From Spirosoma arboris (GTDB taxonomy: Bacteria; Bacteroidota; Bacteroidia; Cytophagales; Spirosomataceae): 64,000 nt of DNA. The stretch spans positions 90,681 through 154,680 of the forward strand of contig NZ_WPIN01000022.1 of the NCBI RefSeq assembly GCF_009754945.1, in the 5' to 3' direction. The notes beneath the pieces are model-generated. The model was not told the DNA's origin, did no database searches, and saw nothing but the letters and a program-made list of their open reading frames with translations. This document shows, piece by piece, positions 41,946 to 50,395 of this stretch; position 1 is the stretch's first letter; each line of letters starts with the position of its first letter. Made by a program: the position numbers and the translations under genes.

Positions 41946-43991
41946 TTAAATTTTTTCCTCTTTATCTTGTAATACCTCTTTCAACAGGTTTTGTGCCCAT
42001 GTCTCCAGTCGCTCTTTTGAAATGGAAGGTTGCAAAGCTCTCAACAACTTCTCTAGAGAAAGCATATAATGACTATGCCGACTACCATCAGTGATTGGTT
42101 GTCCTTCTCTTGTGACAGGCTCCAGCACCGTAAAGGAGCGGCTACCGACCGTAAAGGAGCGTTCTTTTACCTGATTCCAGGTATTGACGAATACTTTCTG
42201 GCAATCGCCTTTGGTGTGGAAAGGCAAATGACTACTCCGGCCAAAGTTGCTATATAACAAATCAACCGCTTCGTCTTTAGTGAAATGCTGACCTTCTGAC
42301 AATAAAGGCTGGCCTGCCGACAACAAAGAATACAGGCACTGGATAGTTAGCAGGTTGTTTTTTGTGAACTGGCTCAGGAAACCTTTCGCCATGTTGTGAT
42401 GACGAAGAGCAGTGGCGCGAACCGTATTGTGCTCTAACATATCCTGCATTTGTGCATTCAAGTCCTCCCATTGATCAAACGGAGTATCTCCCGATACACT
42501 AAACTCCACGAAAACTCGCGTGTTGAACTCATGCTCCAATTTCCTTAACCGACTCAGCTTGTCCCCTTCTTGTGGAGACAGCAAGTCTAAGTGTTCATCC
42601 CTCATGACCTGATCCCAATGAGACCGGTCATAACCCCGCTCCAGCAAAAACGTCACTGACTTGCCTAGAAAAATCGCATATTCGGCCTCCTTGATCAGCC
42701 ATTCATAGCTCCCTCCCTGTTCCTGACCTAGTTTGCTCGATCTTCGGGGAACGATCACCAGCATCCGGTCACACTGCCAGATCCGGGGCTGGATCACATC
42801 CCGAAAATAAGTGTCAGCTCGCAGACCTTCCACCGTTAACACCTCGATGTCAGCCGGGTGGTGATGCCGATAGTAGCTCTTGATCTGTTCTTTCAAATGC
42901 TCTGAAACCGACACCCCATAGTTGAACGAAATGAACACCCGACCTTTGGTGGGCTCCACCCCATTCCGGTTAAGGTTGAGCAGGAAGGTACCAAAGGTGA
43001 TCAGACCCTGCAGCCAGACAATGGAAGAATGCTGATGACGTAATCCATCAAAGTCGTCGTTGAGGTACTGCACTCGAATCTGTTGTAACTGGTGAAGATC
43101 GGCATTGTATTCGATAAGCTGCGCGGCAGTCCCTTGCCCCAGTAAGGCATCATATTCACTAGCCAATTTTGGAAAACGGGCCAAGTATTCATCACTCCTG
43201 GATTCCAGACCCAGGTGACGATAGAGTTCATTGAGAAAGTACAGAGCCGTGTTTCGGAAATACTGGGCTTCAAAAATATTATTGTCATGCTCCTGAAACA
43301 GCAGGCAGCGGGCTGTGACCTCATCGGCGGCTATTCCCTGGAACCGCTTATCGAAAGCAGCCCAATCGGTAATAGTGGGCACCGACTCCCTCAACTTGCT
43401 TTGGATGGATTGTCCAATGGTATCTTCGGCTTGCTTGCCCCAGGCAAAGGCATCAGACAGACTAGAGGTGATAGCAATATCGGCTAGCAGATGGGCAACA
43501 TCCTCAAAGTAGCGTTGCATGATGATGTCATAATCGCCAGTCAGACTCTGAAGGAAAAACAGAGTAGTGGGAAACATGCCCCGGAACTGCTGGTAGGCAT
43601 CGCCGGGTCGGTTGTTATACAAAGCCACTTGGGCCTGGATGGTCTCGCCGTGGAGTTTCTGGGGGATGGTGTAGCCAGTCATCAGCACAGGCACGGGCCC
43701 GAAATGATGGATAGCTACGCCCAACTGGGGGAATTGGTGGGGAGACGTACGGATTCGGTTGACCAGAAACTTATCCTGCGCGAAATTTCCTCCGGGTTGT
43801 AGATTAGTTTCTTTCAGAAGAGTTTCCCAAGGCGTGAATAGTTCCGGACTGAGCCATTTTCGGTTATAGGGAACCAGTAGGATTTGCCTTTTTGAGGAAG
43901 AGTGTGGGCTAATTGTGTAGGTGAGTTTGGCATACACATAATGTTCTGCCAACCCGGGTAGCCGGATTTTGCGATCGTAAGACTCTGGCAT
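41946..43991 (-). CDS. Large protein with internal TIR-like domain
   Basis: A 681-residue protein of unknown family. Residues about 350-452 look like a TIR fold: RVFISFNYGVSVSEHLKEQI (first strand and helix), FRDVIQPRIWQCDRMLVIVP, then GGSYEWLIKEAEYA, where E435 is the likely catalytic glutamate of NAD-cleaving TIRs, and KSVTFLL. The 350-residue N-terminal region is mostly helical and unrecognised; it would be the sensing part. The C-terminal 160 residues (about 520-681) include a possible winged-helix segment (LLTIQCLYSLLSAGQPLL). TIR domains usually sit at a protein end, so the central position is unusual. No signal peptide. The leader carries a hairpin array. Confidence 0.55.
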   Translation of the reverse strand: MPESYDRKIRLPGLAEHYVYAKLTYTISPHSSSKRQILLVPYNRKWLSPELFTPWETLLKETNLQPGGNFAQDKFLVNRIRTSPHQFPQLGVAIHHFGPVPVLMTGYTIPQKLHGETIQAQVALYNNRPGDAYQQFRGMFPTTLFFLQSLTGDYDIIMQRYFEDVAHLLADIAITSSLSDAFAWGKQAEDTIGQSIQSKLRESVPTITDWAAFDKRFQGIAADEVTARCLLFQEHDNNIFEAQYFRNTALYFLNELYRHLGLESRSDEYLARFPKLASEYDALLGQGTAAQLIEYNADLHQLQQIRVQYLNDDFDGLRHQHSSIVWLQGLITFGTFLLNLNRNGVEPTKGRVFISFNYGVSVSEHLKEQIKSYYRHHHPADIEVLTVEGLRADTYFRDVIQPRIWQCDRMLVIVPRRSSKLGQEQGGSYEWLIKEAEYAIFLGKSVTFLLERGYDRSHWDQVMRDEHLDLLSPQEGDKLSRLRKLEHEFNTRVFVEFSVSGDTPFDQWEDLNAQMQDMLEHNTVRATALRHHNMAKGFLSQFTKNNLLTIQCLYSLLSAGQPLLSEGQHFTKDEAVDLLYSNFGRSSHLPFHTKGDCQKVFVNTWNQVKERSFTVGSRSFTVLEPVTREGQPITDGSRHSHYMLSLEKLLRALQPSISKERLETWAQNLLKEVLQDKEEKI

Positions 43992-43996
43992 GGATT

Positions 43997-44112
43997 AGTC
44001 TTTTTTTAGACTTTATAAAAAAAGAAACGCTTTTTTTAGCGTTTTAAACAAAATCAACTACTACCAAACTCTAAAAGGCTTTTTTTAGCCTTTGCCAAAT
44101 AACCTTTTTGGC
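43997..44112 (-). promoter_or_regulatory. Array of four mini-hairpins in the leader of the TIR-like gene
   Basis: On the minus strand three hairpins share the loop TAAAAAAA but have different paired stems: AGTC/GACT (43997-44012), AAACGC/GCGTTT (44025-44044) and AAAGGC/GCCTTT (44074-44093). A fourth, GCCAAA/TTTGGC (44094-44112), abuts the third. The nearest ends 5 bases before the ATG. Varying stems with an invariant loop point to RNA structure or a palindromic protein-binding site. The rest of the 311-base gap (44113-44302) is very AT-rich with no gene. Confidence 0.6.
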
Positions 44113-44290
44113 ATTCTTAGTCTATTTAGCCAAGAATACGAATACTAAAGAGTACAAAAATCTTAAATTTCAACCACAATTAACATAGTATAATTCCTAA
44201 AAATAACGAACCGATACAATTTTCAGGTTAATTGTAAAAAAACGCCTAATAATATGTAAGAATCTAAAAAAACAGGCTGCTTGAATTGCA

Positions 44291-44298
44291 TAATTTTG
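44291..44298 (+). promoter_or_regulatory. Bacteroidota -7 promoter element, leaderless or near-leaderless start
   Basis: TAATTTTG matches TAnnTTTG only 4 bases before the AraC-type gene's ATG at 44303. If used, the transcript would begin at or next to the start codon. Confidence 0.5.
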
Positions 44299-44302
44299 TG
44301 TC

Positions 44303-45202
44303 ATGAAGCAAACGGAAAGCGCGCGTGATTTTCATCACCGACTCATTCAGGACAATTCGGAGCCGGGGCAGTTCACGATTTACAAAACGGAGGATCGTCA
44401 GGGCTATACACCCTTGCCACATACCCGCCGGGATTTTTATAAAATATCACTGGTGACCCGAGCAGAAGGCATTCTTTCCTATGCCGATAAGTCGTTCCAC
44501 ATTCGGGGTAATGTGATCGCTTTTTTCAACCCGATGATCCCCTACTCCTGGGAGCCTATCTCACAGGATGATTCGGGTTATTCCTGTCTGTTTACAGAAG
44601 ACTTCATCGGCCATCACTTACATTCGGATAGCCTGTCGAAATCGCCTTTGTTTAAAGTCAGCGGGAATCATGTGCTGGTTCCGGACCAAAAATCGATGAC
44701 GTTTCTAAACGGTATTTTCGAGCAGATGATTACCGAAATGCGGTCTAATTACGTATACAAGTATGATTTACTACGTAGTTATATACCAATCATCATTCAC
44801 GAAGCCCTTAAAATAGAGCCGCTCGAAAAGAAACAACAGCCCGGTAGTTCGTCAGCCCGAATCAGTGCATTATTTTTAGATTTACTGGAAAGACAGTTCC
44901 CAATTGCCTCACCACAGCATGCCGTTCGGCTGAAAAACGCCAACGAATTTGCCAGTCAATTACCCGTTCATACGAATCATCTGAATAGAGCGCTCAAGGA
45001 AACAACCGGCAAAACAACGACAGAACATATCGCCGACCGCTTACTTAAAGAAGCGAAAGCTTTACTACTACATAGCAATTGGGATATTGCCGAAATTGGT
45101 TACTGTCTGGGTTTTGAGCACGCGTCAAACTTCAACATCTTTTTTAAGAAACAAACCGGTCAAACACCCAATCACTTCCGAAAGGAGGCTGCTATTTCAT
45201 AA
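44303..45202 (+). CDS. AraC family transcription regulator
   Basis: A 299-residue regulator. Residues about 20-140 are a cupin-like AraC effector domain (LSYADKSFHIRGNVIAFFNP); residues about 195-297 hold the double helix-turn-helix (HTNHLNRALKETTGKTTTEH and IAEIGYCLGFEHASNFNIFF). It is followed 105 bases later by an SDR enzyme in the same direction, a very common regulator-target pair. The effector is not known. Confidence 0.9.
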   Translation: MKQTESARDFHHRLIQDNSEPGQFTIYKTEDRQGYTPLPHTRRDFYKISLVTRAEGILSYADKSFHIRGNVIAFFNPMIPYSWEPISQDDSGYSCLFTEDFIGHHLHSDSLSKSPLFKVSGNHVLVPDQKSMTFLNGIFEQMITEMRSNYVYKYDLLRSYIPIIIHEALKIEPLEKKQQPGSSSARISALFLDLLERQFPIASPQHAVRLKNANEFASQLPVHTNHLNRALKETTGKTTTEHIADRLLKEAKALLLHSNWDIAEIGYCLGFEHASNFNIFFKKQTGQTPNHFRKEAAIS

Positions 45203-45244
45203 GTTTGTGTTTGATTCGCATAATTCTTCCTCCTTAGCAGGCTC

Positions 45245-45252
45245 TACTTTTG
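45245..45252 (+). promoter_or_regulatory. Bacteroidota -7 promoter element
   Basis: TACTTTTG fits TAnnTTTG and lies 55 bases before the SDR start. Confidence 0.45.
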
Positions 45253-45307
45253 CACCAGAAATAACAGCCAATAATTGAGTGTGAAGCTTCACGCCAACAG
45301 GAATATT

Positions 45308-46039
45308 ATGGACAATATCAAAAACAAAGTCATCGTCATTACGGGCGCCAGCAGTGGCATGGGCGCAGCCACCGCCCGAAAATTAGCGCAACTCGGTGCT
45401 AAGGTCGTGTTAGCCGCTCGCCGTGAAGATCAGCTAAAGGCTCTGGTAAGCGAACTGGGCGATAACGCCATCTACGTACTAACTGACGTCAGTAAAAAAG
45501 CTGATCTGGACAACCTCGTTCAACAGGCAATCGGGCGATTCGGGCAGGTAGATGTATTCTGGAATAACGCGGGTATTATGCCGATCTCTTTCTTTGAGGA
45601 AGGACTTGTGGACGAGTGGGACAAAATGATCGACATCAACATCAAGGGAGTATTGTATGGCATTAACGCTGTGTTGCCGCATATGCTGGAACGCGGACAA
45701 GGCCATATTCTGGCAACATCATCAGTAGGAGGCTTAAAAACGTCGCCAGGAATTGGCGTTTATTCCGGGACAAAATTTGCCGTTCGAGCTATTATGGATA
45801 CCCTGCGTGAAGAAGTAGCCCAGACCATAAAAGTAACGACCATTTTTCCTGGTGCTACTCAATCCGAATTGGGCCATGACATTACCAGCCCGAAGATTAA
45901 AGCCATCTATGGAAACTTAACGAATATGCCCAAGATGGATGAGGAAGCAATTGCCAATGCGGTAATCTACGCGATAAGTCAACCCGACAACATCACCATA
46001 AACGATCTGGTACTAAGACCCCTCGGGCAAACCCGGTAA
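45308..46039 (+). CDS. Short-chain dehydrogenase/reductase
   Basis: A 243-residue classical SDR. Cofactor motif TGASSGMG (13-20), structural NNAG, catalytic serine in ATSSVGG and YSGTK as the Tyr-x-x-x-Lys pair. QLGAKVVLAARRE, with arginines after the second strand, suggests NADPH use. The ATG at 45308 (MDNIKNKVIVITG) is the family start. It is likely the target of the AraC regulator upstream. A hairpin terminator follows at once. Confidence 0.9.
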   Translation: MDNIKNKVIVITGASSGMGAATARKLAQLGAKVVLAARREDQLKALVSELGDNAIYVLTDVSKKADLDNLVQQAIGRFGQVDVFWNNAGIMPISFFEEGLVDEWDKMIDINIKGVLYGINAVLPHMLERGQGHILATSSVGGLKTSPGIGVYSGTKFAVRAIMDTLREEVAQTIKVTTIFPGATQSELGHDITSPKIKAIYGNLTNMPKMDEEAIANAVIYAISQPDNITINDLVLRPLGQTR

Positions 46040-46085
46040 GCCATAGCTGTCGTGTTGGTAAATAAACCAACACGACAGCTATGGC
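46040..46085. terminator. 20-bp perfect hairpin between convergent genes
   Basis: Arms at 46040-46059 and 46066-46085 pair perfectly around a 6-base loop (AAATAA). It starts right after the SDR stop and ends just before the NTF2-like gene end. Confidence 0.8.
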
Positions 46086-46093
46086 CTGATCAA

Positions 46094-46462
46094 CTATTTA
46101 CCGCCTTCAAGAAAAGGGCGTGGGTCAAAAAGGACCTTAAGTGAATGGACTTTACCATCTACAACCTGATACCAGCCACAACCGAATATGGTTTTACCCG
46201 ACATCGTGAGATCGTAAAAAAGGCAGACATCGTCGCCGTCGGCAAAAGCCTTTTGGATGGCGTACTTTAATTTCATTTTCTCCATGTCCTGGATGTACGC
46301 GTCACCTCCGTCACGCGATCCAAGGACACCTTTGAACGTCATGTCATCACTCGCCAAACTTCTGGCGATCTTAAAATCTTCGTCATTGATTGCCTGCACG
46401 AAGGCAAGTACGATTTCTTTAGCATCGGTTTCTACCGATACAGTCTCCTTGTTCGCTGTCAT
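46094..46462 (-). CDS. NTF2-like (SnoaL) family protein
   Basis: A 122-residue NTF2-like protein. EIVLAFVQAINDEDFKIARS and LASDDMTFKGVLGSRDGGD are the usual opening of SnoaL-type cone-shaped domains. Such proteins bind or isomerise small molecules; no catalytic residues can be assigned. No signal peptide. Confidence 0.75.
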   Translation of the reverse strand: MTANKETVSVETDAKEIVLAFVQAINDEDFKIARSLASDDMTFKGVLGSRDGGDAYIQDMEKMKLKYAIQKAFADGDDVCLFYDLTMSGKTIFGCGWYQVVDGKVHSLKVLFDPRPFLEGGK

Positions 46463-46572
46463 CTTCTGTCGAATTTGTTGTCCGTTAACGTCTTACTATT
46501 GAACCCAAATCTGTTACTAAAACTTCGCTCTATATTGAAAGGTTTTTTGATTGGCAAAAGCAATAATCAAGC

Positions 46573-46604
46573 TTTGGCGATTAACCCATAGCATGGCATA
46601 TTTG
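46573..46604 (+). promoter_or_regulatory. Possible Bacteroidota promoter
   Basis: TTTG (46573-46576) and, 20 bases on, CATATTTG (46597-46604), an imperfect match to TTG-N19-TAnnTTTG. The lipoprotein gene begins 26 bases later. Confidence 0.35.
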
Positions 46605-46630
46605 CGAAAATCAGGTTTATAGACAACGGT

Positions 46631-47602
46631 ATGAAGATGGTTACCAAAGGAGTCAAATTACGCATATGGGTTATTCGGTTTGCCTGGCTTGTCGGCGTTC
46701 TATCTGGCTTTACAGCTTGTAATTCGCTAAAACAAAGTCAGCAGGAGACCACTGCCCAAAACAACTATTGTCATCCAACCGTCGACTACAGTTACGATTC
46801 AACTTACCTGCCACAGGCTACTATTGACGCTATTTTAAAAGCGGACACTGCGCTGACCAGACGATATTCCCAACATGATTTGCTGATGGCCAACGCCATT
46901 GGTGTTATCCCATTGCTACGGGAGCTTATTGTTTTAGAAACGAGTTCAAAAGCGGATGCGCGTCTGGAAAGCGTTATCAAGCATCAGCAAATTCTCAATC
47001 GGCTCCTGGTTGCCTCCACGCAGGTTTCCAGTGTAGCTGCCGAGCTCGATTGCGAGGGCGAACGGGCCGACCGATTAGCCACCTATCTAGATCAGTACGA
47101 TACCCAGCGCATTCGACGATTAACTCTCCTATCGATTATTGTGGGGGCAGCTACAACCGTAGTTACTACGCTCATTCAATCCGATAACACCAGTAAAGTG
47201 GTGGGAATCAGCGGGGGAGTTATCGGTGCAGGTTTTGGTGGATTTGCCGCCTTTTCGACGAGTCGAATCATTCATTTGAGCCATCAACGCAACTTACTAA
47301 CCGATGTCTGGGAGCAAAATCAGCAATCTAAAATCTACCCTCCTTTTGTGTGGTATGTGCTCAATGAGAAGACATTCAGCAACAGTAATCAATATTCGGT
47401 CATCCATAATATTCGCCAACGCTGGGAGAATTTCGTTCTGAACGATAGTTCTCCACAGGAACAGGCACTCTATTTTGGGCAGGGTGGCGATTACAAAGCG
47501 GATGATTTTCATGCGCGGGCCAACATGCTCAACCAGCTTCAATCGTCGGTTCGTTCGATCAACCAGGATTTGCACAGTCTGGCACTAGCCTTAGCTCGTT
47601 GA
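46631..47602 (+). CDS. Predicted lipoprotein with central membrane hairpin
   Basis: A 323-residue protein with a lipoprotein signal ending in GFTAC (C30). Residues about 70-155 form long helices. Residues about 160-205 hold two hydrophobic, glycine-rich segments (LSIIVGAATTVVTTLI and GISGGVIGAGFGGFAAF) that could form a membrane hairpin. No family with a known function is recognised. It stands alone, just before the SRPBCC gene. Confidence 0.55.
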   Translation: MKMVTKGVKLRIWVIRFAWLVGVLSGFTACNSLKQSQQETTAQNNYCHPTVDYSYDSTYLPQATIDAILKADTALTRRYSQHDLLMANAIGVIPLLRELIVLETSSKADARLESVIKHQQILNRLLVASTQVSSVAAELDCEGERADRLATYLDQYDTQRIRRLTLLSIIVGAATTVVTTLIQSDNTSKVVGISGGVIGAGFGGFAAFSTSRIIHLSHQRNLLTDVWEQNQQSKIYPPFVWYVLNEKTFSNSNQYSVIHNIRQRWENFVLNDSSPQEQALYFGQGGDYKADDFHARANMLNQLQSSVRSINQDLHSLALALAR

Positions 47603-47640
47603 AGCGGATCAATCCAGTCCACAGGATAAGATAGTTGTAC

Positions 47641-47690
47641 ACACGGGCTTTAGTCCGTGTTTTATCTCTATTCATACACGGGCTAAAGCC
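47641..47690. repeat. ACACGGGCTTTAG-type dyad
   Basis: ACACGGGCTTTAG at 47641 and the inverted partner in ACACGGGCTAAAGCC near 47676-47690. Each copy is also partly self-complementary (ACGG/CCGT). It separates the lipoprotein gene from the SRPBCC gene. Confidence 0.55.
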
Positions 47691-47730
47691 GAACGCGACC
47701 CGGCCCGTGGGTACATCACAAAGCAACACC

Positions 47731-48165
47731 ATGGATGAGTTTGTCGTACGAAAAACAATCAGCCTCAAAGCGGAGCCTTCGGAGGTCTGGAATGCATTGA
47801 CCAATCCCGAAAAAACCAAGCAATACTTTTTCAACTGCGAGGTCTATTCTGATTGGGAAGTGGGCAGCACAATACTGTTTACGGGAAGGCTATTCCTGAT
47901 TAAGAAAATCGAACTAAAAGGCCAAATCGTGAAATTTGAGCCCAATAAGCTGCTGAAATACACCTTACAGAATGAGAATGACCCGGACAATTTTTCAACC
48001 GTGACCGACGAATTAACCTATGAAAATGGCGAAACCATTCTGTCTATCTCGGATGATGTAGGTCAGGGAAAAGGTGCCGAAGACCGCTATAAACGATCCG
48101 AGAAAGGCTGGGATAGTATTTTGAAAGGGCTAAAGGAAGTAGTCGAAGGGAAAGATTCAGCATAG
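47731..48165 (+). CDS. SRPBCC (AHSA1-like) domain protein
   Basis: A 144-residue START/Bet v1-like protein of the AHSA1 group: VRKTISLKAEPSEVWNALTN at the start and GWDSILKGLKEVV at the end. These proteins bind hydrophobic ligands. The ATG at 47731 (MDEFVVRK) is used because an upstream open frame from 47635 runs through a repeat and does not fit the family. Confidence 0.82.
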   Translation: MDEFVVRKTISLKAEPSEVWNALTNPEKTKQYFFNCEVYSDWEVGSTILFTGRLFLIKKIELKGQIVKFEPNKLLKYTLQNENDPDNFSTVTDELTYENGETILSISDDVGQGKGAEDRYKRSEKGWDSILKGLKEVVEGKDSA

Positions 48166-48179
48166 AAAATAAACAGGTA

Positions 48180-48233
48180 TTTAAACACGGAGAACACAGA
48201 GGAGTCAAATTCTCTGTGTTCTCCGCGTTTAAA
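48180..48233. repeat. 22-bp inverted repeat of the GAGAACACAG family
   Basis: Arms at 48180-48201 and 48212-48233 with one mismatch and a 10-base loop. It shares GAGAACACAGAG with the dyad at 16548-16616 and separates the SRPBCC gene from the convergent M14 peptidase gene. Confidence 0.75.
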
Positions 48234-48240
48234 ATTCTAC

Positions 48241-50160
48241 CTATTTCCCAATTGTAATTTCTTTCTCTTTATACCCGCCACGCGTCGAAAGCAGTTTGAC
48301 TTTCGCTTTCACAGGACCAGACTGGTTAAGCTTTACGCGGAATATGGCTTCTTTTTTCTCGCCAGCGTTCGTATAGCCTGCGTAAACAGTTTTATCGAAA
48401 AGGTTCGGCTGCGTAATTGTCACTTTGGCGTCTTTGAATCCTTTCAATAAGGCTTTGTCAATGTCTAGTGTCACGCGGTCTTCCTGTACCATCTTGACCC
48501 GTTTGGCTTGCTCCAAAGCAACGGGCAACTTACCCGAGTTTGTCCAGGTGGCTTTCACTTCGTATTCATTGTCGGCTAATGACTTCACGGTTACGTCGGT
48601 CAGGTCGATTTGTGGTAACTCTTTCGCCATTGCCAAGTTAAACAGCGATTCTCGAGAAATCCAGTTTTCTAACTGGGTAGCCGGACCATTCTGCGCAAAA
48701 AACTTGGGGTGAAAGCCCCCAATTTCGACCGCGCCCAACTGCGGATGTGTGAACTTTGTCCAGAGTTTAAAGCCACGTTTGCCGTTGGCTTCATCATCCC
48801 ACATCAGGCCATCGTATTCGTCATAATCACCATCGCCATCATAGTCTTTCATGGCTCCCCCGTTCCAGAGTTCATCACCGTACCAAACGGCACCGTACTG
48901 AAAATAGCCAAAATCAGGCCCGTGACCGAACAGTGGCTCGGGCTTAGTAGGGTCACCCGTAAGGCGATTAACCTTGTTTCGCGTGTTGTATACATCATAC
49001 ACATCACCAGCCCACGGGTAGTGCGTAAATGACAATCCCAGGCTGTCCATATGTTTATAAATGGCCAGATCGGGCGGGAACATACTTTCGGCACTGGCCG
49101 AAGTGGACGGTGGACGCAGGTGCATCGGTACGCGCGTATCCATTGAGTTCACGACAGTAACGTTCGGGTGGCCCATGAGCCAAACAAACGTCGCCCGTGT
49201 TTCGGGTTCGCTGAGCGGGTATTCGCTGGCACCGCCCTGCGTATAACCCCGACCGGTGAAATCACCATTCTGATCGGGCCGCCAGTTTTCGGGGTAGTTT
49301 CGGTGATTGTCGAGTCCGCCAATACCGTCTTCATTGTATTTACCGTCGCCATCATTGTCGATTCCTTCGGTATACACGATATAATCGCCCTGCCCAGGCT
49401 GAACCCGTTTCATCAACCGGCCCGCTTTGTCTTTGGGGTCAATGACGTATTCGGCTTTTTCCAGCTCCTCTTTGGTCGTTGCCTTCTTCCGAATCTGGTA
49501 AATAATTCCATCCCCATCGAGGTCATCTTCAGCATCTTCGTCCAGCAATCCATCTTTATCATCATCGCGGGGACGCATGGAACTCCGGTTCCGCTGAGCG
49601 GTAAACAGATACATCGTAGCGCCATCGGGATTATTCTCTGGCCGGAGATAAATCGACTTGGTATCCAGCAGCTTCGTAATTGCCGGATCTTTTCCGTAAT
49701 TATCCAGCAGGTGTTTTGTCAGCCATAGAACAGCCTCACTACTAGTTACTTCGCCACTATGACGACCACCTTCAAAATAGGCAGCGGGCTTATCGGTATG
49801 CTTACCCGTTTTCTTATTTGTGAGGGTCATTTGCAGAATTGGTCGACCTTCGTAGCTCTTCGCTACTTCATATAGCTCAACCAGATTCGGGTATTGTTCG
49901 GCCCATTTTCGGCACCAGCTATACATCACATCGGGCGTGTGGTACGTATCGAATGTAAGCGTTGGTCCTGGTTCGTACTGAACGTCTTTAAACTTATGTT
50001 TTTTAAAATAGCTGATGCCGTGCCGATCCCCTTTCACGGTATAGAACTTGCGGGCGGTGTCCTGTTCCGGCCATTTCTCTTCGGTACCGTAGTAGGATTT
50101 TTGGGCATAGATGGTTGATGAACAGATAAGACAGATTACTAACGTACTGAAGTGTTTCAT
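48241..50160 (-). CDS. M14 zinc carboxypeptidase with calcium-loop insertions
   Basis: A 639-residue exported peptidase from the ATG at 50160 (signal peptide MKHFSTLVICLICSSTIYA). The zinc motif HSGE is H134-E137 in EGGRHSGEV. Three acidic DxDxDG-type loops interrupt the core: about 198-218 (DDDKDGLLDEDAEDDLDGDG), 268-279 (DNDGDGKYNED) and 439-451 (DYDGDGDYDEYDG). They look like EF-hand or thrombospondin type 3-like calcium sites and would make folding or activity calcium-dependent. An immunoglobulin-like C-terminal domain is likely (about 540-639). An earlier in-frame ATG at 50196 would spoil the signal peptide. Confidence 0.85.
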   Translation of the reverse strand: MKHFSTLVICLICSSTIYAQKSYYGTEEKWPEQDTARKFYTVKGDRHGISYFKKHKFKDVQYEPGPTLTFDTYHTPDVMYSWCRKWAEQYPNLVELYEVAKSYEGRPILQMTLTNKKTGKHTDKPAAYFEGGRHSGEVTSSEAVLWLTKHLLDNYGKDPAITKLLDTKSIYLRPENNPDGATMYLFTAQRNRSSMRPRDDDKDGLLDEDAEDDLDGDGIIYQIRKKATTKEELEKAEYVIDPKDKAGRLMKRVQPGQGDYIVYTEGIDNDGDGKYNEDGIGGLDNHRNYPENWRPDQNGDFTGRGYTQGGASEYPLSEPETRATFVWLMGHPNVTVVNSMDTRVPMHLRPPSTSASAESMFPPDLAIYKHMDSLGLSFTHYPWAGDVYDVYNTRNKVNRLTGDPTKPEPLFGHGPDFGYFQYGAVWYGDELWNGGAMKDYDGDGDYDEYDGLMWDDEANGKRGFKLWTKFTHPQLGAVEIGGFHPKFFAQNGPATQLENWISRESLFNLAMAKELPQIDLTDVTVKSLADNEYEVKATWTNSGKLPVALEQAKRVKMVQEDRVTLDIDKALLKGFKDAKVTITQPNLFDKTVYAGYTNAGEKKEAIFRVKLNQSGPVKAKVKLLSTRGGYKEKEITIGK

Positions 50161-50395
50161 AGATGATTGGTTACGAAGAAGACGAATAGAATTCACCCAA
50201 ACGTGCGATTTCAGACAGGCAATTTATCAATGATTTTGCGGACGACGAAGAGTAACGAAGAATCTCTTTTAAAATATCCAGAACACCAATTTTTGTGAGG
50301 ACATAACAGGATTTTATCGACTTTTTTTAGGAATACGGTAGAATCAATCCTAATTCCGTACTTGCATCCGCCTTAACTCTCTGACCAGAATCGCC

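Noticed and set aside
43992..44302. Retron-like or other reverse-transcribed RNA in the hairpin-rich leader
   Set aside because: No reverse transcriptase gene is nearby and the hairpins are far shorter than retron msr/msd elements.
49168..49728. 186-codon open frame on the plus strand
   Set aside because: It lies wholly within the M14 peptidase gene in antisense, and its hydrophobic, valine- and isoleucine-rich sequence comes from antisense Asp/Asn codons of the calcium loops.
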